Below are positions 27,233-36,533 of a stretch of 64,000 nt of DNA, in pieces. The stretch lies in assembly GCA_900473045.1 (NCBI GenBank), contig UCKS01000015.1, positions 57,999 through 121,998 of the forward strand, given 5' to 3'. Made by a program: the position numbers and the translations under genes. The stretch comes from Hyphomicrobiales bacterium (lineage in GTDB: Bacteria; Pseudomonadota; Alphaproteobacteria; Rhizobiales; Rhizobiaceae). Positions within the stretch are counted from its first letter, which is position 1. Every line of letters starts with the position of its first letter. The notes beneath the pieces were generated by a model, which worked only from the letters and a program-made list of their open reading frames with translations, ran no database searches and was not told where the DNA came from.

Positions 27233-27369
27233 GTGCTCGCTCTGCAAACTTGACCGCTGTTTTTCTGGCCCTTTGAGCAAGAGCGTTGAGCCATTTCGGA
27301 CGCTCGGTCGGGATAGAGATGGCATGAATGCGCCAACAGCGGTCATGGAAATTGTAGCCACACTGAACT

Positions 27370-30300
27370 TTAACTGCTCGCTACGCTCCGTCTTGTAGCT
27401 CGCCTTCGGCGAGGTAGGCGTCGTCGAGCTTGCGGAGCGTGAGTTCTGAATCTGTTGTCGATTTGCTCCAACGTTTCCCTGGCGGAATAGGCTTGCAGCT
27501 CGACGAGCTGCTCGAAAAGCTCCAGCCCCAGCTCTCGCGTTTCATCGCCAAGACGATGAAGGGTTATTGCGAGGTCGACGAGTTCCGAAGCGGAGCTCGC
27601 CGTGCCTGTCCTGACATCACCGAGGTCGTCGCGCCAAGCCGCCACCAGCCGCTTGGCGATTCTCGCAACAAGTAGGGCCTGGTGTGGCAACAGTGTCTGA
27701 AGTCGATCAACCACGAACGTGGCATCGATCTTGGGAGCATTCGCCATATTGGCCTCGATAGAGCCCAGCAACACGACCCAGTCAGGATCGGGGAAAATCT
27801 CGTCGACAAGACGAAAAAGGTCGAAGAGGGAATCCCAAGCGCGACCTCCAATCAGCGGGACGAGGCGAACGAGCACTTCGGATGCAGATCGGCGATACTC
27901 GATATCTGGAAACAAGTTGACCGCGGCATTGACTACACCAAGGCGGGTCGAGTCCGTCCCAGGCCCGAATGCAACAGTCTCAAGCATTGATCTTGACCAC
28001 TGTAGCTCCGGCTGGACAAACGCAATCAGCGCCGTCAACTCCCCTGCGAGTTGCTCGAGGTATCCGTCCCCCGAAGCTGCCCATTCATCCAGATAAGGCC
28101 GCACGAATTCCGGATGTTGCCAATGAAGATGGGCAAAAAGAATGGCAAGTTCACTCGACTTGCACAGCGTGGGGTATGCCGAGATTACTTCGTCCAAGAC
28201 CTGTTCAAATTCTGCCTTGTCGGTGGGCCGGATATACCGAAACCAGTGAAACAGAGCCTTCCATACGCGCTCAGGTTCGCCGCGCTCTTGTGCGCCTTTC
28301 AGAATTAACAGGATGCGGTTGTGTTTTCCTGCGAGCAGCAGTGCATGTAGAAGGACATCGAGTTTCGGGAAGTTTCCCGACGGCAACATGGTAGCTCCAG
28401 CGAGGCCCCATAATATGCAACGTGGGCCGCGCTCATCGCTCTTTCCCGTCGCAGTCGCTCCTGTGTCCAAGAGCTCGTCCTCTTGGTCGTCATCTATGCC
28501 CTCGCCGTCATCCGGCTTATCCGAGACTTGAGACATTGGCTCGGCGAGCCACCTCTCAATTATGTCGAGCGCTTCAGATGGAATTGCGAACTCCCGTCTG
28601 ATCAGTCGCCCGACGGCTCCGGAAGCCGAATTCCGAAACTCGTCGCCTGCGAACCCGTCGGCGTCGAGTTCTTCGATAAGCGCCAAGACGAGTTTCGGGT
28701 CGGATGCTTCCGCCATTGATTCCAACGCATATCCCGCTGCACGGCTTCCGAAACTAGGGTGGAATTTGCGAACAAGCCGTGCTGCGCGCTCCGGATCGGT
28801 CTTGGCGAAATCCGCAAAGGCTCGCGATAGCTGGATGTTGCCGCCTTTCATCATCCTGTTGGGATGATCCCACCCCGTTTCGTCGGGCAATTCACGAAAT
28901 GCTTTGATGATCTGATCATCCTGGGCCTTGGCGAGTTGCTCCGCCGAGATGGGCGAGCCGATCCAAGATGGCCCATAAAAGCGGATGCCATCATCCAATC
29001 GAGGAAAACGACGCCGTTCCTCCATGACAAGGCGGCGCGCCGTCTTTGGCAGGCGTTCGGACGGCACCGCAGACAGCATGCCGAGCCTGACGCGCCGAAC
29101 GCGGTCGTTGAAGTATCTCCGCCCTTTGGCGTCAAGATGCGGGTAGGGTCTTGGGGCATAGGCGTAAACTGCGGCGACAAAGTTCTTGACTTCGTCGTCG
29201 TTCCATTTGGGACTTGTCTCCGCCACAAGGCGCTTCGTTGTCTGAGATGAGTCTTCGTGATTTCCGAGTTTGAAGCGCCTCGTGTCGCTCAGAAGAAAAC
29301 TGTGGGCGCGGTGTGCGTAAGCGTCCGGACAGAGCGCGAGCACATGCGCAAAGAGGCGCTGGGCGGGACTGAATGCGTCTCCGTCATGTGAAGCCAACCA
29401 TTTCAGGAAACCATCCTCGTTCGATAGAGCGAGAGTTTCGAGCGCGACACGGATGGCGCTCAGGAAAGGATAGTCCGTCTGGCCGCGACCACGGTTCTCT
29501 TCCTCGAACCGAAAATCCAAGGTGTACTGTACCGGGTAAGCCAGACTGTCCTCATCACTCTCAAGGTCTTGCAGCGCCTTCATCGCTTCGACGAGCCATG
29601 GCCAGAGAGCGTCAAGGAAGAGCGCGGGATTTTCGGTGGCCAGAGATTCGAGTACATCCCATGCATTCGGTTGCTCGATGAGACTGGTGATCAGCTCCCT
29701 CGGCGACGATCCGATACGCCATTTCCAGTATCCCTCCGCATCGTCCTTTGTTGCGGCTGAAACTCTCTTAGCGGCCCCGAGCTTGGCTTCGCGAAGCTCC
29801 TTGTCGAGCCTGAAGCGCACGAGCCGCAAAGCGACATCCGGCTGAGCGACGCCGATGGTGCTTATCGTGAATTCAAGACTGTGAACCGCGATGTCGGTGC
29901 GATCGATCAGTGTTCTTGCGATTTCAATCATTCCGTCGGTCCAAATCGGCGCTCGGCTCAACGACGCCCATGTGAAACTGTCTCTCTCCGGATGGTGCGC
30001 CCAGTTTCTCGCGATCAGACGCTCTACGTCGACGGGAGCAAACGACCACGCCAAATTGAGTACTCCGAGGGCCACGACAGCCTCTTGGTCGTCGTTCATC
30101 GCGAGGGGAACGTCCGTATCCTTGTATCGAGCGAACCACCCCGGACTTCCCGCCATTGCCATGAAGGCAGCGGGCCGCCGGTCCGATGCAAGTGCTTCAT
30201 CGAACAGCCTTGCCTCCGCATCATTCGGCGTCACCTGCTGACCAAGGAACTCCACAAGGAGCGATTTGAGATGGAGTCGAAGACCATCCGTATGAAGCAG

Positions 30301-32283
30301 AGTCTTTATCTCGTTTTCATACCCTACAGGGTCGGTCTCTCGAAGATAGGTAAGGGCAGACCACAACTTGGGCCTGACGAACAGCGAAGCCTGTCTTGTG
30401 ATTGCGAAGTCCGACAGCCGCCCCTCTGTGAGCGTAAAGGAGCGTGCGAGAGCATGTTCGAACATGGTTTGGTGTGAGAACCCGATCTTGTTCCCGGGAT
30501 GCCCGAAGTCGGAGAGCAGCCCGGTGCCCACAAGATAGTTGATGTCTTCGGAAGACTGATCAAACCGCGCGGCGGGAAGCCATAGCACCTCTCGCTCTGC
30601 CATTTTGTCGGCGATGTCGGTGACGAGTCGTGAGAGTCGCGAACCGTTGACATGCCGTGTGATCGTCTCAGCCCACATTTGATCGAGCATCAGCTGATAT
30701 TTGCGGAACGGCTCGCTATTTTTCTCCTCCAATCTGAGGAACGTGTTTAGCGCCTGTGGCGATCGCAGAACTTCCTGCGCATCGCTTGGCCAACCAGCTG
30801 GTTCGTGGCCGTGCCGTTCTAAGACGGGAACAACTTCAGACCACGTTGGCAGCTCGAGGTGAATTGTTTCGGCCTTGATAGTCTTGAGACGGGCATCGTG
30901 TTCAAACTCGAATTCGCGCGCGGAGAGGACCACGTGCACATTCATGCTGCCGCTTACACGTCGTACTAGGCTCAGCAGTACGCTGAGACGGCCAGTCTTG
31001 ATATCCGTATATCCCGCGAGAGCGTCAAGCTGATCGATCAAGAGCACTACGGGCCGTAGTTGGCTGATCCGCCAGATCATGGCGCTAGGACTGATCGACA
31101 GGCCGAGCCATTGTGCGAGATCGTCTTCGGTCTCGATCGTCGGGTCGAGAAAATCCGCCTTGATCGCCAGAACCTTCGTGCCGTCCGTAACGAGCGCATT
31201 GGCGATTTCTGCCAGCAGCGATGATTTGCCAGACCCAGGAGGTCCGAGGACTGCTTGTGTCGTGGAATCCTGCGACGCGATGGCCTGAAGTATCTGCCCA
31301 GCTTCGGGGCGGACGAAATGGGTTCCGTCTGGAAGGGTCTGCGTCCAATCCAACAAGTCACGCGGAACACGATCCAGCTCACCGTCTCGCATTCGCCCCT
31401 GACGGAACGACTGCTCGTCAACGACGCTCGTCAAAACAGCGTTGTGCTCACGACGAAGCAGGGATTTCGTTTCGGGGGTGTCGATTATAGCCTGATCTTC
31501 GCTGGTACCGCGGATGAACATCAGGAACGAGCCACGCTCTGAGGAAAGAAGTTCCATGCAGGCGTTGCCTGTTATCGACCGGAGGGATGCGATAATCGCA
31601 TCGACCCTCTGAACATGGAAGTCGTCCGCGTCGCCCTCGAAGTTCAGTACGATTACGCGCGTTTGGACCTTCCTCGCCTTTGGCAGAATGAGTACCTTGT
31701 CCGGTAGAGCGGTAAGGTTGTCATTGTCGGGCGATCGAACCGCCCGCCCGGCGTTTCGACGTTCGACTTCCACTTCCCAATTCGCTTTGCTGTATCGAAG
31801 CTCCTGAGGTGAAATGGACATGGTGAGCTGCGTATCTGAACGATGCGCGAGGTCATGGCATGTTGGACAGAGGACAACGAGATTGTCGTACGAATTATCC
31901 TGAGAGATCGAATACTCTTCGATGTGATGAACGATGAAGGATAAGCCCTTCTCCCCTTTGCAGCAATTACAAAGGTAGTTGCTCCTGTCGAGCAAGGACG
32001 AGAGCACCGTCTCGTCGATCGGCTTCCGAACGATGGCAGCTTTGAGTGCTTTGGCCTCTTGTAAAGTGAAGCCTTTGGCCACGATGTCTTTTTGACTTGA
32101 AGCCCTTATCTTCGTGACAGTAAGACCTGCGTCTACGGCGCGTCGTCCGAGGTCGTGGGACACACCATATTGCAGTAACTTGGATAGGTTCGTTTCAAGC
32201 CTGGAAGCCAAGAAATCCTCAAAACCCGACGTTTTTTTAAGGGATGGAATGGTCGAGCAACACACACTAGCGGAGTCACGCAT
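27370..32283 (-). CDS. Giant HNH endonuclease-STAND-like ATPase protein
   Basis: 1637 residues. An HNH nuclease occupies about 100-147: Cys105/Cys108 (CNCC), His119-His120 in VHHIEEY, Asn134 in DNLVVLCPTCH with Cys139/Cys142/His143. Residues 205-260 are a small alpha/beta domain ending GSFLMFIRGT, like effector-associated adaptor domains. A P-loop NTPase follows: GPPGSGKSS at 347-355, VVLLIDQLDAL at 412-422, VVLSAREFEFEHD as sensor. The last thousand residues are helical, HEAT/TPR-like repeats, ending in an Arg-rich tail. Nuclease, switch ATPase and long repeats is the plan of Avs/STAND antiphage sensors, although I recognise no named family with this HNH order. It stands alone, beside a decayed AAA ATPase gene. 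Confidence 0.75.
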   Translation of the reverse strand: MRDSASVCCSTIPSLKKTSGFEDFLASRLETNLSKLLQYGVSHDLGRRAVDAGLTVTKIRASSQKDIVAKGFTLQEAKALKAAIVRKPIDETVLSSLLDRSNYLCNCCKGEKGLSFIVHHIEEYSISQDNSYDNLVVLCPTCHDLAHRSDTQLTMSISPQELRYSKANWEVEVERRNAGRAVRSPDNDNLTALPDKVLILPKARKVQTRVIVLNFEGDADDFHVQRVDAIIASLRSITGNACMELLSSERGSFLMFIRGTSEDQAIIDTPETKSLLRREHNAVLTSVVDEQSFRQGRMRDGELDRVPRDLLDWTQTLPDGTHFVRPEAGQILQAIASQDSTTQAVLGPPGSGKSSLLAEIANALVTDGTKVLAIKADFLDPTIETEDDLAQWLGLSISPSAMIWRISQLRPVVLLIDQLDALAGYTDIKTGRLSVLLSLVRRVSGSMNVHVVLSAREFEFEHDARLKTIKAETIHLELPTWSEVVPVLERHGHEPAGWPSDAQEVLRSPQALNTFLRLEEKNSEPFRKYQLMLDQMWAETITRHVNGSRLSRLVTDIADKMAEREVLWLPAARFDQSSEDINYLVGTGLLSDFGHPGNKIGFSHQTMFEHALARSFTLTEGRLSDFAITRQASLFVRPKLWSALTYLRETDPVGYENEIKTLLHTDGLRLHLKSLLVEFLGQQVTPNDAEARLFDEALASDRRPAAFMAMAGSPGWFARYKDTDVPLAMNDDQEAVVALGVLNLAWSFAPVDVERLIARNWAHHPERDSFTWASLSRAPIWTDGMIEIARTLIDRTDIAVHSLEFTISTIGVAQPDVALRLVRFRLDKELREAKLGAAKRVSAATKDDAEGYWKWRIGSSPRELITSLIEQPNAWDVLESLATENPALFLDALWPWLVEAMKALQDLESDEDSLAYPVQYTLDFRFEEENRGRGQTDYPFLSAIRVALETLALSNEDGFLKWLASHDGDAFSPAQRLFAHVLALCPDAYAHRAHSFLLSDTRRFKLGNHEDSSQTTKRLVAETSPKWNDDEVKNFVAAVYAYAPRPYPHLDAKGRRYFNDRVRRVRLGMLSAVPSERLPKTARRLVMEERRRFPRLDDGIRFYGPSWIGSPISAEQLAKAQDDQIIKAFRELPDETGWDHPNRMMKGGNIQLSRAFADFAKTDPERAARLVRKFHPSFGSRAAGYALESMAEASDPKLVLALIEELDADGFAGDEFRNSASGAVGRLIRREFAIPSEALDIIERWLAEPMSQVSDKPDDGEGIDDDQEDELLDTGATATGKSDERGPRCILWGLAGATMLPSGNFPKLDVLLHALLLAGKHNRILLILKGAQERGEPERVWKALFHWFRYIRPTDKAEFEQVLDEVISAYPTLCKSSELAILFAHLHWQHPEFVRPYLDEWAASGDGYLEQLAGELTALIAFVQPELQWSRSMLETVAFGPGTDSTRLGVVNAAVNLFPDIEYRRSASEVLVRLVPLIGGRAWDSLFDLFRLVDEIFPDPDWVVLLGSIEANMANAPKIDATFVVDRLQTLLPHQALLVARIAKRLVAAWRDDLGDVRTGTASSASELVDLAITLHRLGDETRELGLELFEQLVELQAYSARETLEQIDNRFRTHAPQARRRLPRRRRATRRSVASS

Positions 32284-32676
32284 AGCTAGAAAATAGACTT
32301 CAAATGTCCAACGGACTTATCCCGCATTATTTAGTTGAAAAAAGACCCCGTAAATCAGAGGTTGTTCACCACCATCTTACGCACAGTGCGCCCAACGTGA
32401 AGCCTCCGCCAACTGATGAGGACCGAGTAATTTCATCCGGAGAGCGGCAGTAACGAAAATCCCTCCAATTTTCACAGAATTCGGTTTCGGCAGCCCCTAC
32501 GGCAATGTCCCCAACGTGCTAGCCTGAAAGACCTTAGGTCTCTGAATGCCATAAGCGGACATTCCAAGCGGTTCAAGTTGAGCTTGCACTGAAGAATCGG
32601 AGCAAGGACCGGTGGTCAACAATCCTGCGCTTCTATACGTTGCGACCTTACTTCAAGCATTTTAGCGACGGTCATA
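32284..32676. other. Intergenic stretch upstream of the HNH-ATPase gene
   Basis: About 390 bases, AT-richer than its neighbours at 32284-32350, with no convincing gene. It must contain the promoter of the HNH-ATPase gene on the minus strand and whatever drove the AAA pseudogene on the plus strand. Confidence 0.4.
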
Positions 32677-33085
32677 ATGGTCAACATAACAGTGCCGACC
32701 TCGAGCGGAGAGTGCAAAATCGAAGTCGATGTAGGCGAGACGCTTTTGTTCCTCGGTCCTAATGGATCAGGAAAGAGTCGGCTCGGCGTCATGATCGAAG
32801 GAAAACAACCGAGGTTCATCGTATCGGGGCTCACCGATCATTGTCGATGAACACCAAGGTTCAGCCCCCCAACCTAGACGTCGCCTTGAACAGGCTAACA
32901 TGGGGACATGAAGAAGGACGCGGGAACCGCGCTGGCCATCGTTGGCATTCGAAGCCGGCGATAGCGGATGCAATCGAGGCTGCGCGACCTGATTGCGTCT
33001 TTGCTTTTCTGACGCACGATGTTGATTTCGCGGCAAGGAGATACGCGAAGGGATCGACAGTGTTAAGCCCGAAATCTCGACAAGC
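32677..33085 (+). pseudogene. Frameshifted and internally deleted AAA-family ATPase
   Basis: ATG 32677 opens a frame with a perfect Walker A, FLGPNGSGKSRLG, near residues 26-38, then stops at 32848-32850 after 57 codons. One base out of frame the family sequence continues: KVQPPNLDVALNRLTWGHE and NRAGHRWHSKPA, then jumps directly to ADAIEAARPDCVFAFLTHD, the C-terminal switch region with the conserved His-Asp. The whole middle (signature motif and Walker B) is missing. Intact relatives are ABC-like AAA ATPases, often with a DUF4435/TOPRIM nuclease domain behind them, as in overcoming-lysogenization-defect and PARIS-type defense; that C-terminal part is absent here. Confidence 0.7.
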
Positions 33086-33090
33086 GACGC

Positions 33091-33396
33091 AATGGCCGCT
33101 CAGTTCTCGGCTCCAACATAGTGGACCGCAGAAAGTGCATTCTTTGAATGCGGGCTGTCGGCCGAATGGTTTTCCACCCTGTCCGGCCAGTGCCGGTAAA
33201 CCTCACGTCCTGGCTTCCTGGTCATGAAAACCTCCGGGTACTCCCATGTAGAAACTCCCGTTGCTGGTCCATGGAAAGGCGACCATGTGCGAGCAAGATG
33301 GGAACGAAACACCGCATACTCCGCAACCATCCATGGCAGCACAAGTGGGCGGGTCGTTCGCATAGCCTCCGGCGTTCGGTGAAATAAGCGCCTACC
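33091..33396. other. Unassigned stretch after the AAA pseudogene
   Basis: About 305 bases. A minus-strand frame (33100-33363, 87 residues) and several plus frames are open, but none resembles a family I know. A short plus-strand segment AESAFFECGLSAEWFSTLSG ends at a stop near 33198 and may be a scrap of an unrelated gene. Treated as debris. Confidence 0.3.
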
Positions 33397-34290
33397 CTAG
33401 CGGGGTACCTTCGAAAACGACGAGATGTTGTCGCCCAGCCAGGCGGCGACGGACCTTGGCTCATTCCCCGTCAGATCTTTGACCGTATTGGTACTCTCGG
33501 AAAGAACCGATTGTTCGAAAAGACGATCGAGTCCAAGCTGGAGATCGGCGACCATTTCACTCACGCCGGAGCCGATGAGCACTTCGCGGTGCTCGGAGGG
33601 CGAGCGATGCTGATAGGATACCTTTCGCCTGAGCTGGCGCGAAAGTTCTTCTGCTACCTCCGGCATGCTGATCGACCTTGGGCCAGTGAGATGATACGCG
33701 CGCTGAGAACGGAGTTGGTTATTGTCCAGCAATGCCACTCGAGCGACATCGGCGACGTCCCGGGTGTCGATAAGGTTCACGCGGCCTTCGCCTGCCGCTC
33801 CACCCCACGAATCGTCCGAGACAGGTCCCGCGGCCCTTGCCAGTAGGATGTCCACGAAGGTTGACGGACGCAGTAGGGTGTAGCCGATGTCGCACATCGA
33901 AAGATGCGCTTCGATCCTCATATGCCAATCGAAAGGGTGGAGCTGGACGGCAGGACCCATAACGGAAACTTTGACGATCTGGGACACCCCGGCAGCAACC
34001 GCTGCGTCGATGAGCGCTATCTCGTTCTCGACCTGGCGTGGAGATGTTCCATGAGCGAGAAACAGCTTGTCCGCGCCCTTCATGGCTTCGGTCAAACTTT
34101 CTGTTGAGTCGAAATCCACGACGGTTGGAACAAGATTGGCAGGCAGCCGGTCAGTCGAGTGACTGCGCGAAAGAGCGACGACTTCGACAGGGTCGCTGAC
34201 AAGCTTCGCGAGGAGCGAGACCCCAATTCGACCCGTGGCCCCCGCGACCGCGATGCGAAGTCTACCTTCTGTGCGACGATTATTAGACAT
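33397..34290 (-). CDS. NmrA-like NAD(P)-binding protein
   Basis: 297 residues of the atypical SDR / NmrA-like fold. VAGATGRIGVSLL near residues 14-26 is the dinucleotide site, ALSRSHSTDRLP follows beta 2, and KVSVMGPAVQLHPFDWHMRIEAHL is typical of the QOR2/NmrA group; the catalytic Tyr of classical SDRs is not in place. Such proteins sense redox cofactors or reduce quinones. Fourth gene in a minus-strand series behind the MDR dehydrogenase (157-base gap with an AGGTGAC motif repeated at 34306 and 34366). Confidence 0.85.
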   Translation of the reverse strand: MSNNRRTEGRLRIAVAGATGRIGVSLLAKLVSDPVEVVALSRSHSTDRLPANLVPTVVDFDSTESLTEAMKGADKLFLAHGTSPRQVENEIALIDAAVAAGVSQIVKVSVMGPAVQLHPFDWHMRIEAHLSMCDIGYTLLRPSTFVDILLARAAGPVSDDSWGGAAGEGRVNLIDTRDVADVARVALLDNNQLRSQRAYHLTGPRSISMPEVAEELSRQLRRKVSYQHRSPSEHREVLIGSGVSEMVADLQLGLDRLFEQSVLSESTNTVKDLTGNEPRSVAAWLGDNISSFSKVPR

Positions 34291-34447
34291 TTCGAACCTT
34301 TCTTGAGGTGACGTTTGCTATAACCCGCAGTGCCACGCCTTCGCTCTGGTTCGCCTCCCGCCTTTAGGTGACATTCGAAACCGGAATTTGACACGGAGAT
34401 AACGGGATTGGAGCAACGTAGATGGCGATCAGCCGGTCGTCCTGAGG

Positions 34448-35461
34448 TCAGAAACCCTCGAGAACGATCTTCCCTCGTGCTTTCCCGCCTTCCAGCGTCG
34501 CATGTGCTTTTCGGAGGTTCTCGGCATTGATCGGGCGCAAGACCTCGGTCAACGTGGTTTTGATATCGCCGCTATCGATCAGATCCGCGACCTCGTTGAG
34601 CAATTTTCCCTGCTCGCCGATGTCGCCGGTCGCGTACATCGAACGCGTGAACATAAACTCCAGGTGAACCGAGACGGATTTGCGCTTGAATCCCATGATG
34701 TCCAGCGTACTCGGATCATCAATCAGACCGAACCTGCCCTGCGGGGCGATCAGCTCTATTATCTCCGCGACCTGGGAATGGGTTTCGTTGGTCGAGAAAA
34801 CAAATGCGGGTGCCCCGATCCCAAGCGCCGCCACCTGCTGGGCAAGGGGCTTCGTATGATCAATGACATGGTGAGCACCGAGTCCTTTTACCCATTCGCG
34901 GGTCTCGGGACGTGAGGCGGTCGCGATCACTGTCACGTTCGTCAAGGCGCGCGCCAGCTGGATTGCGATCGAGCCGACTCCCCCCGCCCCACCGATGATC
35001 ACTATGGCATTAGAAGCGCCTGGCGGTGGGTTTCGGATGTTCAGTCGGTCAAACATCATTTCCCATGCAGTAATTGCGGTCAGTGGCAACGCTGCGGCTT
35101 CGACGTCGGAGATTGACTTGGGTTTGCGGCCGACGATCCGTTCGTCGACAACATGGAATTCGCTGTTCGCACCCGCCCGGATCAACGATCCTGCATAGAA
35201 GACTTCGTCGCCAACATCGAACCCACCCACGTTCTCGCCGACCGCTTCGACTGTCCCAACAGCGTCCCATCCGAGGATCTTCCAACTGCCGTCAGCAGGC
35301 GAAACGCTTTTTCTGATCTTGCAGTCCACGGGATTGACGGAAATAGCTTTGACCTTCACCAAAAGGTCGCGGCGCGATGGTTCGGGCTTTCCCACCTCGA
35401 TATCCAGGAGCGAGTCAGGGCGATCCAGCGATCCTGCTTGCTTGTAGCCAATGGCCTTCAT
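34448..35461 (-). CDS. MDR-family quinone oxidoreductase/alcohol dehydrogenase-like
   Basis: 337 residues from ATG 35461 (GGAG 11 bases upstream); a longer frame to 35533 looks non-natural. MKAIGYKQAGSLDRPDSL begins the GroES-like catalytic fold and VIIGGAGGVGSIAIQLAR is the Rossmann cofactor loop (GGxGGVG). The zinc-ligand pattern of true alcohol dehydrogenases is missing: NPVDCKIRK holds a Cys but GHE is absent, as in zeta-crystallin-like NADPH quinone reductases. Likely role: reduction of quinones or enals in detoxification, together with the flanking NmrA-like and hydrolase genes. Confidence 0.88.
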   Translation of the reverse strand: MKAIGYKQAGSLDRPDSLLDIEVGKPEPSRRDLLVKVKAISVNPVDCKIRKSVSPADGSWKILGWDAVGTVEAVGENVGGFDVGDEVFYAGSLIRAGANSEFHVVDERIVGRKPKSISDVEAAALPLTAITAWEMMFDRLNIRNPPPGASNAIVIIGGAGGVGSIAIQLARALTNVTVIATASRPETREWVKGLGAHHVIDHTKPLAQQVAALGIGAPAFVFSTNETHSQVAEIIELIAPQGRFGLIDDPSTLDIMGFKRKSVSVHLEFMFTRSMYATGDIGEQGKLLNEVADLIDSGDIKTTLTEVLRPINAENLRKAHATLEGGKARGKIVLEGF

Positions 35462-35608
35462 TATTGCTGTCTCCGGTTGCCGTACGCTCGATCTCGCCGA
35501 GGTTTGCCTTAGGGGTGCGCTCTGCGAGGGCACGTTGTGTCGAGGGACATCGTTAGACCAGGTAGCTGCGTGTTCATTTGCCGATGTCTGGTCGGATGCA
35601 TGACGCCG

Positions 35609-36463
35609 CTAGCGAACGTTCTTCACGAAAGACGCGATCGTCTCCGCGCAGAACACAGGTTGCTGATGCTGGGGCCCGTGCCCCGCCTGAGGTATGGTAA
35701 CGAGGTGGAGCGACTTCCACCTTGTTGCGAGCGGCAGCCAATTTTCGACTGGGCAGGCGATATCATGGTCTCCGCTGATCACCAGAACAGGATGTTCTCC
35801 GGAGGCCAGCTTCTCCGCGTATAGTCCGTCGGGATCAGGAAAGATCGTCGTCTTGTCCTTCGCCTCGCTCAGCAGCTTCATGAAAACCGTCTCCTGGATA
35901 ATCGGGGACCGGTCGAGATTGCGACCAGCGATCCGGTCGTGCGAGAGGCGGGCGGCCGCCCTGCTTTTCTCCGACTTCGGCTCGAAGAACAGGACGATTT
36001 CGTCATCCAGGTCATTGTATGGATGAATGGCGGTCTTGATGAACAACGGATCACCGCCGACATCTGGCTTTCCGGGTGGTGCCGTACCGATCAGCACCGT
36101 ATGGGAGACGTTTTCCGGGTAAGTTGCAGTGAATACCTGGGCGACGACGCCGCCAAGTGACCAGCCTCCGATAACAACCTTGTCGAACCCGAGGTAATCG
36201 ATGAGGTCCTTTGCATCTTTCGCCAGGGAGGCGCGGTCGTAGGTGGGCGTCCCGGTAGATACTCCAAGGCCCGTGTAGTCGTAGGTAACGACGGTAAATC
36301 TCTTCGCGAGTTCGTCAAGAAACAGCGGATCCCAGGAGTCGAGCGTGCCGCGGAACCTGATATTGAGGACGAGCGGCATTCCAGTGCCGAATTTTCTGTA
36401 CGCTATCGTGCGATCGCTGAGCTTGGCGAATTTTGTTGGCGTCGTAGAGGCTGTTTCAAGCAT
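35609..36463 (-). CDS. Alpha/beta hydrolase
   Basis: 284 residues from ATG 36463, preceded by GGGAG at 7 bases; the longer frame to 36682 overlaps poxB and is rejected. RFRGTLDSWDPLFLDEL carries the oxyanion region, GGWSLGGVVAQ the Ser nucleophile (G-W-S-L-G), ISGDHDIACP the acid and QAGHGPQHQ the catalytic His. Belongs to the broad esterase/peroxidase-like hydrolases. The tail of a decayed paralogue lies at 22083-22195. Follows poxB on the same strand by 70 bases. Confidence 0.87.
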   Translation of the reverse strand: MLETASTTPTKFAKLSDRTIAYRKFGTGMPLVLNIRFRGTLDSWDPLFLDELAKRFTVVTYDYTGLGVSTGTPTYDRASLAKDAKDLIDYLGFDKVVIGGWSLGGVVAQVFTATYPENVSHTVLIGTAPPGKPDVGGDPLFIKTAIHPYNDLDDEIVLFFEPKSEKSRAAARLSHDRIAGRNLDRSPIIQETVFMKLLSEAKDKTTIFPDPDGLYAEKLASGEHPVLVISGDHDIACPVENWLPLATRWKSLHLVTIPQAGHGPQHQQPVFCAETIASFVKNVR

Positions 36464-36533
36464 GTCGGCTCTCCCTTGGTTCGGGACAGCAAAACAGGTT
36501 GGGACGGCAGGTTCTTGTAAGATGCGACCCCGC

